Below, piece by piece: positions 22,083-30,186 of a stretch of DNA of 36,732 bases. Below the pieces are notes generated by a model, which was not told where the DNA came from, ran no database searches, and saw only the letters and a list, made by a program, of their open reading frames with translations. Source of the stretch: an uncultured Oscillospiraceae bacterium (GTDB lineage Bacteria; Bacillota; Clostridia; Oscillospirales; Oscillospiraceae); assembly GCA_947625965.1 (NCBI GenBank), contig CANQQO010000015.1:1-36732 (forward strand), given 5' to 3'. The position numbers were made by a program, and so were the translations under genes. Position 1 is the first letter of the stretch. Each line of letters begins with the position of its first letter.

Positions 22083-23162
22083 TCACAGCCACAGCAGCCA
22101 CTGAACCAGGACGGCCAGAGTCGTCACCCCGCCGCAGATGGCGGCGAACCAGGCGGCGGTCCGCTTGGGGCAGATGGGGAAGGTGCCGGTCATCTTCCCG
22201 GTCTGGCCGTTCATGGCAAAAACGTAGGTCTTATCCTTGTATTTCGTGTGGAGCATCCACACCGGCAGAAGCACATATCTGGCCTTGCTGTGGTTCACGC
22301 GGACCTGCCTGCCCGTGGGGACCACGGTGGCAAAGCCCAGGAAGGTGGGGGCCAGCAGGTCCTCTAGGGACGTCTCCACCCGCTGGCGGATCCGCTCTTG
22401 GCCCTGCTGGGACTCCACATCGTACTTGTCGGCAAAAAAGCCGGAGAGGTAGGCCGTTTCAAAGGGGACCATATCCTTATAGTCAAAGGGCTCGATGGAC
22501 TCCATCAGCGCGTCGTCCAGCTTGCTGGAGCCGTCCATGGGGATGCCGGCGAAGGACGCCTGGGCGGCGCGGGTCAGGAGAAAGTGGTCCGTCTTGGTAT
22601 AGTTGAATTTGGCGTCGGACCAGATATGGGTCCGCGTGGCGCTGTAGCGGCCGTGGAAGTCGCCGCCGCAGTCGTAGAGCCAGAAGGGGACATAGATGCC
22701 GGTGATCTTTTCCAAACGCTGCTCCCGGGTGAAGAGCCGGGGAAGGAGGGGTTTGCCCCTGCACAGCCGCAGGAAGGCGGCCTTGGCCTCCTCCTTTGTC
22801 ACCCGGAAGGGGATCACCGCCTCCGGCTTCCAGCCCCCGGAGAGGCGGCCCGGCAGAATGGCGGGATTCTCGCAGTAGGGGCAGAAGGTGGCGGCGGTGT
22901 TCTCGTCGGTCATCAGCACGCCGCCGCAGGCGGGGCAGAGGAATGTTCGGACCTCGCCCGCCTCCTCCCCCCAGGCGGAGGGCTCGGAGGCATCCCACTG
23001 AAATTCGTCCTGGTCCAGCTTGGCGTTGAAGGCCCGGACGGTATCCAGATCGAAGGTGTTGCCGCAGTATTCGCAGGTCAGCTTTTGGACGCCCTGGCTG
23101 AATTTCAGTCCGGCGTTGCAGCAGGGACATTTATATTCCAATACAGTGTCCGCGGCGGACAT
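22083..23162 (-). CDS. Zinc-ribbon membrane protein (YdjG type)
   Basis: A 359-residue protein. Two N-terminal zinc ribbons (CPCCNAGL...CEYCG, and CPACGGVL...CPYCENPA) lead into a conserved middle region with IPFRVTKEEAKAAFLRLCRGKPLLPRLF and YVPFWLYDC, and a C-terminal membrane segment near residues 338-358. It matches YdjG-type anchors of the Bacillus ydjFGHI stress module. ATG 23162 is chosen because GGAGGG ends 6 bases before it; ATG 23168 is too close to the ribosome-binding site. A promoter is at 23185-23213. First gene of the minus-strand operon with TPM, SPFH and GNAT genes. Confidence 0.87.
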   Translation of the reverse strand: MSAADTVLEYKCPCCNAGLKFSQGVQKLTCEYCGNTFDLDTVRAFNAKLDQDEFQWDASEPSAWGEEAGEVRTFLCPACGGVLMTDENTAATFCPYCENPAILPGRLSGGWKPEAVIPFRVTKEEAKAAFLRLCRGKPLLPRLFTREQRLEKITGIYVPFWLYDCGGDFHGRYSATRTHIWSDAKFNYTKTDHFLLTRAAQASFAGIPMDGSSKLDDALMESIEPFDYKDMVPFETAYLSGFFADKYDVESQQGQERIRQRVETSLEDLLAPTFLGFATVVPTGRQVRVNHSKARYVLLPVWMLHTKYKDKTYVFAMNGQTGKMTGTFPICPKRTAAWFAAICGGVTTLAVLVQWLLWL

Positions 23163-23184
23163 ATCCATCCCTCCTTCCGGGTCC

Positions 23185-23213
23185 ATTTTATCACAGCCCC
23201 GGGCGCAAATCAA
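23185..23213 (-). promoter_or_regulatory. Promoter of the ydjG-like operon
   Basis: On the minus strand, -35 TTGATT (23213-23208), a 17-base spacer and -10 TAAAAT (23190-23185). It looks like a sigma-A promoter, not the extracytoplasmic-sigma type that drives the Bacillus operon. Confidence 0.65.
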
Positions 23214-23240
23214 CCGCAAAATCCCGCCAGGAACGCCTTA

Positions 23241-23269
23241 TTGACATTTTCCGGGAAAAACGGTATACT
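23241..23269 (+). promoter_or_regulatory. Strong promoter of the mutT operon
   Basis: Consensus -35 TTGACA (23241-23246), a 17-base spacer and -10 TATACT (23264-23269). It is divergent from the promoter at 23185-23213. Confidence 0.85.
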
Positions 23270-23294
23270 ATCGGCATGGAAAGGAAGGATCGCC

Positions 23295-23705
23295 ATGGAG
23301 CACGTCACCCAGGTCTCCGCCGCCCTGATCTGGCGGGGGGACCGGTTTTTGGCCTGCCAGCGGCCGGCAAACAAGACCAGGGGCTTGCTGTGGGAGTTTC
23401 CCGGCGGCAAGCGGGAGCCCGGGGAGACCGGGGAGGAGGCGCTGGTCCGGGAGTGCCGGGAGGAGCTGGCCGTCACATTGGAGGTGGGAGAGGTCTACCT
23501 TCAAACGCTGTATCGCTATCCGGACCTGACGGTGGAGCTGACGGTGTATGAGGCCGCCATCCGGGAGGGGGAGCTCACGGCGTTGGAGCACAACGGCCTT
23601 CGCTTTCTCCTGCCGGAGGAGGTCGGAGAGCTGGAGTTCTGTCCGGCGGACCGGGATGTTTTGGAAAAAATCAAAACCATAGGGAGGGTTTCACATGATC
23701 TATAA
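23295..23705 (+). CDS. mutT: Nudix hydrolase, MutT-like 8-oxo-dGTP diphosphatase
   Basis: A 136-residue Nudix protein that probably cleans the nucleotide pool of 8-oxo-dGTP. The Nudix box GGKREPGETGEEALVRECREEL is intact, preceded by ACQRPANKTRGLLWEFPGGK, a MutT-type substrate segment. GGAAGGA lies before ATG 23295; the long upstream open frame is antisense to the ydjG-like gene and not coding. It overlaps the aldo/keto reductase gene by 11 bases, so the two are probably coupled. Confidence 0.9.
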   Translation: MEHVTQVSAALIWRGDRFLACQRPANKTRGLLWEFPGGKREPGETGEEALVRECREELAVTLEVGEVYLQTLYRYPDLTVELTVYEAAIREGELTALEHNGLRFLLPEEVGELEFCPADRDVLEKIKTIGRVSHDL

Positions 23706-24783
23706 GGAATTTCAAGGGCTTCGCCTCTCCGCTCTGGGCCTGGGCTGTATGCGTCTGCCCACCCTGGACGGAAATGAGGACCAGATCGACCAGGAGAAGG
23801 TCGAGGAAATGGTGGCCTTTGCCCGGGAGCAGGGCGTCAACTACTTCGACACCGCCTGGGGCTACCACGCCGGAAACTCGGAGCTGGCCATCGGCAGGGC
23901 CCTGGCAAAATACCCGCGGGACAGCTTCTACCTGGCCACCAAATTTCCCGGCTTCGCCCCGGAGAACATGGCGAAAGCGCCGGAGATCTTTGAGCGGCAG
24001 TTGGAAAAGTGCCAGGTAGACCATTTCGACTTCTACCTGTTCCACAACGTCAGCGAGCGGAACGTGGACGGGTATCTGGACGAAAAATACGGCATTTTTG
24101 ACTATCTCATGGAGCAGAAACGGGCCGGGCGCATCCGCCACCTGGGTTTCTCCACCCATGGCAGCCGGGCCACCATCCGCCGGTTCCTGGACGCCTATGG
24201 GAAGGACCTGGAATTTGTCCAGATCCAACTGAACTACTTAGACTGGACCCTGCAGAACGCCAAAGCCAAGGTGGAGATCATCCGGGAATACGGCCTGCCG
24301 GTGTGGGTCATGGAGCCCGTCCGGGGCGGCCGTCTGGCCCAGCTCCCCCAGGCGGATATGGAGAAGCTGAACGCCCTCCGGCCCGGCGTCAGCGCGCCGG
24401 AGTGGGCATTCCGGTTCCTGCAGAGCGTGGAGGGCGTGGGGATGATCCTCTCCGGTATGTCCAACATGGACCAGCTTTGGGAAAACGCCGCCACCTTCCA
24501 GACCGAGGCCCCGCTGAACGGGCGGGAACAGGCCGTTCTGGCGGAGATTGCCCAGGAAATGATCCGCGGGAACAAGGTCCCCTGCACCGGGTGCAGCTAC
24601 TGTACCACCCGCTGCCCCCAGGGTCTGCCCATCCCCCAGATCATCAAGAGCCGCAACGAGGACGCCGCCGCCCCCCAGGGCCCCGGGCCCCAGGACTGCC
24701 TGGCCTGCCATAGCTGCGAGGTCGTCTGTCCCCAGGGGATCTCCATCGCCCAGCTCATGGCGCTCTACGCCGGAAGGAGGTAA
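23695..24783 (+). CDS. Aldo/keto reductase with C-terminal double [4Fe-4S] domain
   Basis: A 362-residue protein. The N-terminal 280 residues form an aldo/keto reductase barrel with the likely tetrad Asp52, Tyr57 (FDTAWGYH), Lys83 (ATKFP) and His117 (FYLFHNVSE). The C-terminal part carries two CxxCxxCxxxCP clusters, Cys297-300-303-307 and Cys335-338-341-345, enough for two [4Fe-4S] centres. This suggests electron flow between ferredoxin-like centres and a carbonyl substrate; the natural substrate is unknown. GGAGGG precedes the ATG. The flavin reductase-like gene follows after 3 bases. Confidence 0.9.
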   Translation: MIYKEFQGLRLSALGLGCMRLPTLDGNEDQIDQEKVEEMVAFAREQGVNYFDTAWGYHAGNSELAIGRALAKYPRDSFYLATKFPGFAPENMAKAPEIFERQLEKCQVDHFDFYLFHNVSERNVDGYLDEKYGIFDYLMEQKRAGRIRHLGFSTHGSRATIRRFLDAYGKDLEFVQIQLNYLDWTLQNAKAKVEIIREYGLPVWVMEPVRGGRLAQLPQADMEKLNALRPGVSAPEWAFRFLQSVEGVGMILSGMSNMDQLWENAATFQTEAPLNGREQAVLAEIAQEMIRGNKVPCTGCSYCTTRCPQGLPIPQIIKSRNEDAAAPQGPGPQDCLACHSCEVVCPQGISIAQLMALYAGRR

Positions 24784-24786
24784 CCC

Positions 24787-25269
24787 ATGGAATTTACCGC
24801 TTCCTCTTTTGAACTGTTCGACCGCCAGTGGGCCCTTCTCACCGCCGGGACCGAGGGGCACTACAATACCATGACCGTCAGTTGGGGCGGCCTCGGGACC
24901 CTCTGGGGAAAGCCGGTGGCCACGGTCTACGTCAAGCCGGTCCGGTATACCCATTCCTTTATGGAGGAAAGTCCCTATTTCACCCTGAGCTTCTACCCGG
25001 AGCGATACCGCAAGGCTCTGGCGCTGCTGGGGACCCTCTCCGGCCGGGACTGCGACAAGGTGGCCCGGTCCGGGCTGACGCCCCATTTTTTGGAGCAGGG
25101 CGTCACCTTTTTGGAGGCGGAACGGACCCTGGTGTGCAAAAAGCTCTACACCCAGCCCATGGACCTGACCCGGATCCCGCCGGAGGAGGCGGCCCGGTTC
25201 TATCGGACCGAAGCGCCCCACACCATCTTCATCGGCCAGGTGGTGAGTATCCTGGGAGGCAGGGCGTGA
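24787..25269 (+). CDS. Flavin reductase-like FMN-binding protein
   Basis: A 160-residue member of the flavin reductase-like domain family, related to FMN-binding split barrels. Visible features are LLTAGTEGHYNTMTVSWGGLGTLWGKPVATVYV (flavin pocket), RYTHSFMEESPYFTLSFYP and a short C-terminal strand. It probably binds FMN and passes electrons; its partner may be the iron-sulphur aldo/keto reductase encoded 3 bases upstream, an inference from context. GGAGG lies about 6 bases before the ATG. Its stop overlaps the next start (GTGA). Confidence 0.85.
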   Translation: MEFTASSFELFDRQWALLTAGTEGHYNTMTVSWGGLGTLWGKPVATVYVKPVRYTHSFMEESPYFTLSFYPERYRKALALLGTLSGRDCDKVARSGLTPHFLEQGVTFLEAERTLVCKKLYTQPMDLTRIPPEEAARFYRTEAPHTIFIGQVVSILGGRA

Positions 25270-25832
25270 GTCTGCCGGAATACACCGTGCTGAGAAGCCG
25301 CAGGAGGACGCTGGCGGTGCAGATCACCCCGGAGGGACAGGTGTTGGTCCGGGCGCCATTGGGACTTTCGGAGAAGGATATCCGTCGGTTTTTGACAGAA
25401 AAGGAGGATTGGCTTCGGACCCATCTGCAAGCCGTGGCCGCGCATAAGGAGCAGGCCGCCCGGGAGGGGGCGCTGTCCTATGAAGACCTTTGCCGGCTGG
25501 CGGAGGCGGCCGTCCCCGATCTGCGGAGGCGGGCGAATGCCTTTGCCCGGGAAATGGGGGTCACCTTCGGGCGGATCACCGTCCGAAATCAGCGGACCCG
25601 GTGGGGAAGCTGCTCCTCCGACGGGAATCTCAATTTCAACTGCCTGCTGATGCTGGCGCCGGAGGAGGTCCGGGACTATGTGGTGGTCCACGAGCTGTGC
25701 CACCGCCGCCATATGGACCACTCCGCCGCCTTCTGGGCGGAGGTGGAGGCCGTGCTCCCGGACTACCGGGAGAGCAGGGCCTGGCTCAAGACCCAGGGAC
25801 CGGCGCTGATCGCCAGGATGACCCAGGCGTGA
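25266..25832 (+). CDS. YgjP-like zinc metallopeptidase (M48/SprT-type, DUF45)
   Basis: A 188-residue protein of the YgjP family. The zinc site HELCHRRHMDHSAAFWAEV follows the characteristic RNQRTRWGSCSSDGNLNFN. The N-terminus (YTVLRSRRRTLAVQITPEGQVLVRAP) is the usual beta-rich part. No signal peptide, so cytoplasmic. The start is GTG 25266, overlapping the stop of the flavin reductase-like gene. Substrate unknown. Last gene of the mutT operon; no clear terminator follows before the next promoter. Confidence 0.9.
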   Translation: MSLPEYTVLRSRRRTLAVQITPEGQVLVRAPLGLSEKDIRRFLTEKEDWLRTHLQAVAAHKEQAAREGALSYEDLCRLAEAAVPDLRRRANAFAREMGVTFGRITVRNQRTRWGSCSSDGNLNFNCLLMLAPEEVRDYVVVHELCHRRHMDHSAAFWAEVEAVLPDYRESRAWLKTQGPALIARMTQA

Positions 25833-25873
25833 GCATCCGATCTCGGTCCCGCCCGGAATTTTTCATTTTCCTC

Positions 25874-25902
25874 TTGCATTTCCGCTCCAAAAGGGCTATC
25901 AT
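25874..25902 (+). promoter_or_regulatory. Promoter of the ParB-like/BMP gene
   Basis: -35 TTGCAT (25874-25879), a 17-base spacer and -10 TATCAT (25897-25902). ATAGGAG follows before ATG 25933. Confidence 0.7.
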
Positions 25903-25932
25903 ATCTCCAATCTGAAATATAGGAGATTTTTT

Positions 25933-27879
25933 ATGTATCCGCAAGCGATCGACGACTATGTAAGCGCCCTGCGCATGGGGCAGAAGGAATATAAGGACCT
26001 GATAGCGGCGGGGAAGGACCCCTATCCGGCGGTGCTGGACGACCTGCTGCCGCCGGGCCAGCACACCGTTGTGGACCTGCCCGCCCAGGAGATCCCCCTG
26101 GAACGGATCGTGGGCACCAAGTCCGCTGGGCGGATCTCCGCCTTTACCGCCAGCTTTTACCCTCTGCTGGACCCGGACAGCGAATTTGCCGGGAAATGGA
26201 TGAGCCTCCTGGCCGCTCAGATGTCCGACGAGGGCATTCGGGACCCCATCTTGTGCTACGAGTATCTAGGGGATTTCTACGTCCAGGAGGGGAACAAGAG
26301 GCTCAGCGTGCTGAAATCCCTTGGCGCCGCCAAAATCTCCAGCACCGTCCGGCGGGTCATGCCGGCCAGCTTCGACACGCCCCGGCTCCAGGCGTATTCC
26401 GAATTTCTGTCCTTTTACAAGGATGCAAAGCTCTACGATGTTCAGTTCCGCCGGCCCGGGGACTATGCCAAGCTCCTGTCCTACCTGGGGAAGACCCCGG
26501 GAGAGCCTTGGAGCCAGGAGGAAAAGCGGAATTTCACCGCCTATTTCCACTACTTTCGGGAGGCTTTCGAGGCTCTGGGAGGCCGGAAGGACCGGGCGCT
26601 GCCGGAGGAGGCCCTGCTGCTCTGGCTGCAGATCTATCCCTTCCGGGCCCTGGGGGAGATGTCCGCCAAGGAATTGAAACGGTCCCTCTCCGGCCTCTGG
26701 GACGATGTGGTGGCCGGCGCCCAGGAGGACCCGGTAAAGGTTCGGACCGACGCCCCCGCCCAGGAGAATAAGAGCCTGCTTGGCAAGCTCATCACTCCGG
26801 AGCATATCTCCGTGGCCTTCCTGCACCAGCGGGACCCCCTGACCAGCACCTGGACCCGGGGCCACGACCGGGGCCGCATCTATCTGGAGGAGACGCTGGG
26901 GGACAAGGTCACCGTCCGCAGCTACTACCACGCCGACTCTCCCGAGGAGGCGGAGGCCCTTCTGGACCGGGCGGCGGAGGAGGGGGCCGAGGTGGTCTTC
27001 ACCACCACACCCCAGCTCCTGCGGCCCACCCTAAAGGCGGCGGTGAAATATCCCAAGATCAAGTTCCTCAACTGCTCGGCGGACACGCCCCTTTCCAGCG
27101 TCCGCAGCTACTACTGCCGCATCTTTGAGGGGAAATTCATCACCGGCGCCATTGCCGGGGCCATGGCGGAAAACAACATCGTGGGCTACGTGGGCTCCTA
27201 TCCCATTTTGGGAGTCCCCGCCTCCATCAACGCCTTCGCCCTGGGGGCGCAGATGACCAACCCACGGGCGAAGATCTACCTGGAATGGTCCTGCCTGCCT
27301 GGGGACGCCACCGCCGCCCTGCTGGAACGGGGCGCCCGGGTGATCTCCAACCGGGACATCCCGGTGAAGGACCAGCAGTACCTGGAATATGGCCAATACG
27401 GCACCTTCATGGCCCAAGCCGACGGGGCCCTGGTGCCCCTGGCCTCCCCCTGCTGGATGTGGGGCAAGCTGTATGAGAACGTGGTCCGCAGCATCCTAGC
27501 CGGAACCTGGCAGCAGAAAAAGGGGAGCCCGGAGGCGGTCAACTACTGGTGGGGCATGGACAGCGGCGTCATCGACATCGAGCTGACGGACCGGGTGCCG
27601 GAGAGCCTCCGCTCCCTGGCCAAACTCCTGTCCCGGGACATGGCGGCGGGCAGATTGGACCCCTTCCGCCGGAGGATCCTGGCTCAGGATGGCAGCGTGA
27701 AAAACGAGGGCGAGACTGGCTTCGCCCCGGCGGAGCTGCTGCGGATGGACTTTCTATGTGAAAATGTGGTGGGCCACATTCCGGACTATACGGAGATCCT
27801 GCCCGTTTCCCAGGCCCTGGTGCGGGAGCTGGGGCTCCATCGGGAGCGGATCCCGCCGGAGAAGGAGGGAGCCAAATGA
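25933..27879 (+). CDS. Cytoplasmic fusion of a ParB/Srx-like domain and a BMP (PnrA/Med-type) ligand-binding domain
   Basis: A 648-residue protein without signal peptide or lipobox. The N-terminal part (about 46-145) resembles the ParB/sulfiredoxin fold: PLERIVGTKSAGR, then GIRDPILCYEYLGDFYVQEGNKRLSVLKSLG, where EGNKR (119-123) matches the ParB-like nucleotide box. A helical middle (about 150-280) follows. From residue 290 there is a BMP-family domain of the kind found in nucleoside-binding lipoproteins (ISVAFLHQRDPLTSTWTRGHDRGR; FEGKFITGAIAGAMAENNIVGYVGSYP). BMP proteins normally bind nucleosides outside the cell; lack of export signals suggests an internal ligand sensor. It overlaps the phosphoesterase gene by four bases. 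Database labels may read simply BMP-family substrate-binding protein. Domain calls are by motif and order. Confidence 0.78.
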   Translation: MYPQAIDDYVSALRMGQKEYKDLIAAGKDPYPAVLDDLLPPGQHTVVDLPAQEIPLERIVGTKSAGRISAFTASFYPLLDPDSEFAGKWMSLLAAQMSDEGIRDPILCYEYLGDFYVQEGNKRLSVLKSLGAAKISSTVRRVMPASFDTPRLQAYSEFLSFYKDAKLYDVQFRRPGDYAKLLSYLGKTPGEPWSQEEKRNFTAYFHYFREAFEALGGRKDRALPEEALLLWLQIYPFRALGEMSAKELKRSLSGLWDDVVAGAQEDPVKVRTDAPAQENKSLLGKLITPEHISVAFLHQRDPLTSTWTRGHDRGRIYLEETLGDKVTVRSYYHADSPEEAEALLDRAAEEGAEVVFTTTPQLLRPTLKAAVKYPKIKFLNCSADTPLSSVRSYYCRIFEGKFITGAIAGAMAENNIVGYVGSYPILGVPASINAFALGAQMTNPRAKIYLEWSCLPGDATAALLERGARVISNRDIPVKDQQYLEYGQYGTFMAQADGALVPLASPCWMWGKLYENVVRSILAGTWQQKKGSPEAVNYWWGMDSGVIDIELTDRVPESLRSLAKLLSRDMAAGRLDPFRRRILAQDGSVKNEGETGFAPAELLRMDFLCENVVGHIPDYTEILPVSQALVRELGLHRERIPPEKEGAK

Positions 27880-28544
27880 AGATTTTGGCGGTCTCCGACG
27901 AGGAATGTCCCGCCCTCTGGGACTTCTATGTGCCCGGCCGGCTGGCGGAGTACGATCTGATCCTCTCCTGCGGAGATTTGAAGCCAACCTATCTGTCCTT
28001 CCTGGTGACCATGGCCCGGTGCCCGCTGCTCTACGTCCATGGCAACCACGATCTGAGCTATCAGTCCCAGCCGCCGGAGGGCTGCGACTGCATCGACGGC
28101 CAATTGGTCGTCTACAACGGTCTGCGGATCCTGGGTCTGGGGGGCTGCCGGAAGTATCACCCCGGAGAACATCAGTACACCGAGGCCCAGATGCGCCGCC
28201 GGATCGCCAAGCTGCGGCTGGCCATCTGGCGCTCCGGCGGGGTGGACCTGGTGGTCACCCACGCGCCGCCCAGGGGCCTGGGGGACCGGGAGGACCCGGC
28301 CCATCTGGGCTTTCAGGCCCTCCGGGACCTGCTGGACCGGTACCGGCCCGCCATGCTGGTCCACGGCCATGTCCATATGCGTTATGACCACACCCTGCCC
28401 CGGGAGCAGGACTACAACGGCACCCGGATCATCAACGCCTCAGAGCGGTACGAAATTCTCCTGCCGGACAGGACCTTCCCGGAAAAGGACCGGGGACAGG
28501 TCCTATGGAAGACCCACCCCAAGCAGGATCCGCTGCTGGACTAA
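27876..28544 (+). CDS. Calcineurin-like metallophosphoesterase
   Basis: A 222-residue metallophosphoesterase. Motifs: SDEE with Asp8 (family form DxH), SCGDLKP with Asp34, GNHD at 56-59, VVTHAPP and VHGHVHM. The usual His of the first motif is replaced by Glu10, which may alter the metal site. It has no signal peptide, so it is cytoplasmic. The ATG overlaps the stop of the ParB-like/BMP gene, with GGAGGGA upstream, so the two proteins are made together. The substrate could be a nucleotide or cyclic nucleotide, given the partner's predicted nucleoside-binding fold, but that is inference. Confidence 0.87.
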   Translation: MKILAVSDEECPALWDFYVPGRLAEYDLILSCGDLKPTYLSFLVTMARCPLLYVHGNHDLSYQSQPPEGCDCIDGQLVVYNGLRILGLGGCRKYHPGEHQYTEAQMRRRIAKLRLAIWRSGGVDLVVTHAPPRGLGDREDPAHLGFQALRDLLDRYRPAMLVHGHVHMRYDHTLPREQDYNGTRIINASERYEILLPDRTFPEKDRGQVLWKTHPKQDPLLD

Positions 28545-28549
28545 AGCGC

Positions 28550-28578
28550 TTGACATTCCGCGAAAAGCATGGTAAACT
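28550..28578 (+). promoter_or_regulatory. Promoter of the MATE transporter leader
   Basis: -35 TTGACA (28550-28555), a 17-base spacer and -10 TAAACT (28573-28578). Transcription should begin near 28585. Confidence 0.82.
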
Positions 28579-28584
28579 TAAGCC

Positions 28585-28720
28585 TGGTCATCGGAGGGTG
28601 ACGTGAAACGTAATCACGCGCCGGATAAGATGCCGTTTGAGACTGACCGCCAGAGAACACGCCGGCGTACCGGGTGTTGACAAGGCGGCGGGCCCAGCGG
28701 AGCTTGTCCGGCGCTTTTTT
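28585..28720 (+). promoter_or_regulatory. Structured 5' leader with alternative stems and terminator (candidate riboswitch)
   Basis: About 135 bases lie between the promoter and the MATE gene. Stems: GGTCA/TGACC (28586-28590, 28644-28648); GTGACGT region closed by TCAC (28598-28617); AACAC/GTGTT with an inner CCGG pair (28656-28678); and GACAAG/CTTGTC (28679-28684, 28703-28708). The segment CTTGTCCGGCGC (28703-28714), followed by TTTTTT, can instead pair over 12 positions with GCGCCGGATAAG (28618-28629). The two pairings exclude each other, as in transcription-attenuating riboswitches. I could not match it to TPP, FMN, SAM, cobalamin, guanidine, ZTP, fluoride or T-box consensus features from memory. 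Confidence 0.6.
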
Positions 28721-28731
28721 GGAGGTTTCTT

Positions 28732-30066
28732 TTGAAAGGGCACATCGGTCTGGGGGATCATTTTACTTACGGGAAGCTGCTGAGGTTTACCCTGCCGTCC
28801 ATCGTGATGATGATCTTCACCTCGATCTACGGCGTGGTGGACGGATTTTTCATCTCCAATTTCGCCGGAAAGACCCCCTTCGCGGCGGTGAATTTTATCT
28901 ATCCCTTTTTGATGATCCTGGGGACCCTGGGCTTCATGTTCGGCGCCGGCGGCTCCGCCGTGGTGGCCGCGGCCATGGGCATGGGGGACCGGGAGCGGGC
29001 GAACCGGTTATTCTCCCTCTTTGTCTATTTCTCCGCAGGGCTGGGGATCCTTCTGGCCGGGGTGGGGATCGGGCTTCTGCGGCCCCTGGCCTCCTTCCTG
29101 GGGGCGGAGGGGGAGATGCTGGAGGACTGCGTGGCCTACGGGCGGATCATCGCCGCCGCGGTGCCGGCGTTTATTTTGCAAATGGAGTTCCAGAGCTTCT
29201 TCATCGCGGCGGAAAAGCCCAATTTGGGGCTGGCTGCCACCCTGGCCGCCGGGGTGACCAATATGGCGCTGGACGCCCTGCTGGTGGCGGTGTTTCCCTT
29301 CGGCATCCTGGGCGCGGCCTCGGCCACGGCGCTGAGCCAGGTCCTGGGAGCTGTGATCCCCCTGGTCTATTTTTCCCTGCCCAACAAAAGCCTTCTGCGG
29401 CTGGGAACGACAAAATTCGACGGAAAGGCCCTGATCCTGGCCTGCGCCAACGGCTCGTCGGAGTTTATGAGCAACATCTCCATGAGCCTGGTAGGAATGC
29501 TCTACAACGTCCAGCTTTTGAAATACGCCGGGGAGAACGGCGTGTCCGCCTACGGCGTTTTGATGTACGTGAGCATGATCTTCTCCGCCGCCTTTATCGG
29601 CTACTCCATGGGCAGCGCGCCGGTGGTCAGCTTTCACTTCGGGGCCCAGGACCAAATGGAGCTGCGGAGTCTTCTGCGGAAAAGCCTGGTGATCCTTGGG
29701 GTGGTGTCCCTGGGGATGGTGCTGTTCTCCCAGATCATGGCGGAACCTCTCTCCAAGCTCTATGTCAGCTATGACCGGGAACTGATGGACCTGACCTGTC
29801 GGGCGCTGCGGGTCTATTCGCTGGCGTTTCTCTTTATGGGCTACGCCATCTACGCCTCCGGGTTCTTTACAGCGCTGAACGACGGGCTCACCTCGGCGCT
29901 GCTGTCCTTCCTGCGGACGATGGTGTTCCAGGTAGCCGCCGTGCTGCTCCTGCCGATGATCTGGAGGGTGGACGGCATCTGGTGGTCCCTGGTGGCGGCG
30001 GAGGCCATGGCCGTTGCGCTGTCGGCGGTCTTTTTGGCAGTCGATCAGAAGAAATTTGGGTATTAG
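28732..30066 (+). CDS. MATE-family multidrug/cation efflux transporter
   Basis: A 444-residue membrane protein with about twelve hydrophobic segments in two similar halves, the layout of MATE antiporters that export organic cations using a sodium or proton gradient. Typical stretches: LLRFTLPSIVMMIFTSIYGVVDGFFISNF, GAGGSAVVAAAMG and the second-half GSSEFMSNISMSLVGMLYNVQL. The start is TTG 28732, with GGAGG ending 6 bases upstream. The natural substrate may be the ligand of the leader element, which is inference. No partner gene is evident. Confidence 0.93.
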   Translation: MKGHIGLGDHFTYGKLLRFTLPSIVMMIFTSIYGVVDGFFISNFAGKTPFAAVNFIYPFLMILGTLGFMFGAGGSAVVAAAMGMGDRERANRLFSLFVYFSAGLGILLAGVGIGLLRPLASFLGAEGEMLEDCVAYGRIIAAAVPAFILQMEFQSFFIAAEKPNLGLAATLAAGVTNMALDALLVAVFPFGILGAASATALSQVLGAVIPLVYFSLPNKSLLRLGTTKFDGKALILACANGSSEFMSNISMSLVGMLYNVQLLKYAGENGVSAYGVLMYVSMIFSAAFIGYSMGSAPVVSFHFGAQDQMELRSLLRKSLVILGVVSLGMVLFSQIMAEPLSKLYVSYDRELMDLTCRALRVYSLAFLFMGYAIYASGFFTALNDGLTSALLSFLRTMVFQVAAVLLLPMIWRVDGIWWSLVAAEAMAVALSAVFLAVDQKKFGY

Positions 30067-30186
30067 GGAAACGCTGGTTCGCCAGCAAGCGCCAATGGCA
30101 GGAGATTTTTCGCCGGAAAAAGCGAGGGAGCCTCTATGGAGCCCGAATGGCCGGCGGTTTGTTCTTAGCTTTTTAGGAGGTTATCA

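Noticed and set aside
28585..28720. T-box, TPP, SAM, cobalamin or guanidine riboswitch
   Set aside because: None of the core consensus segments that I know for these classes is present.
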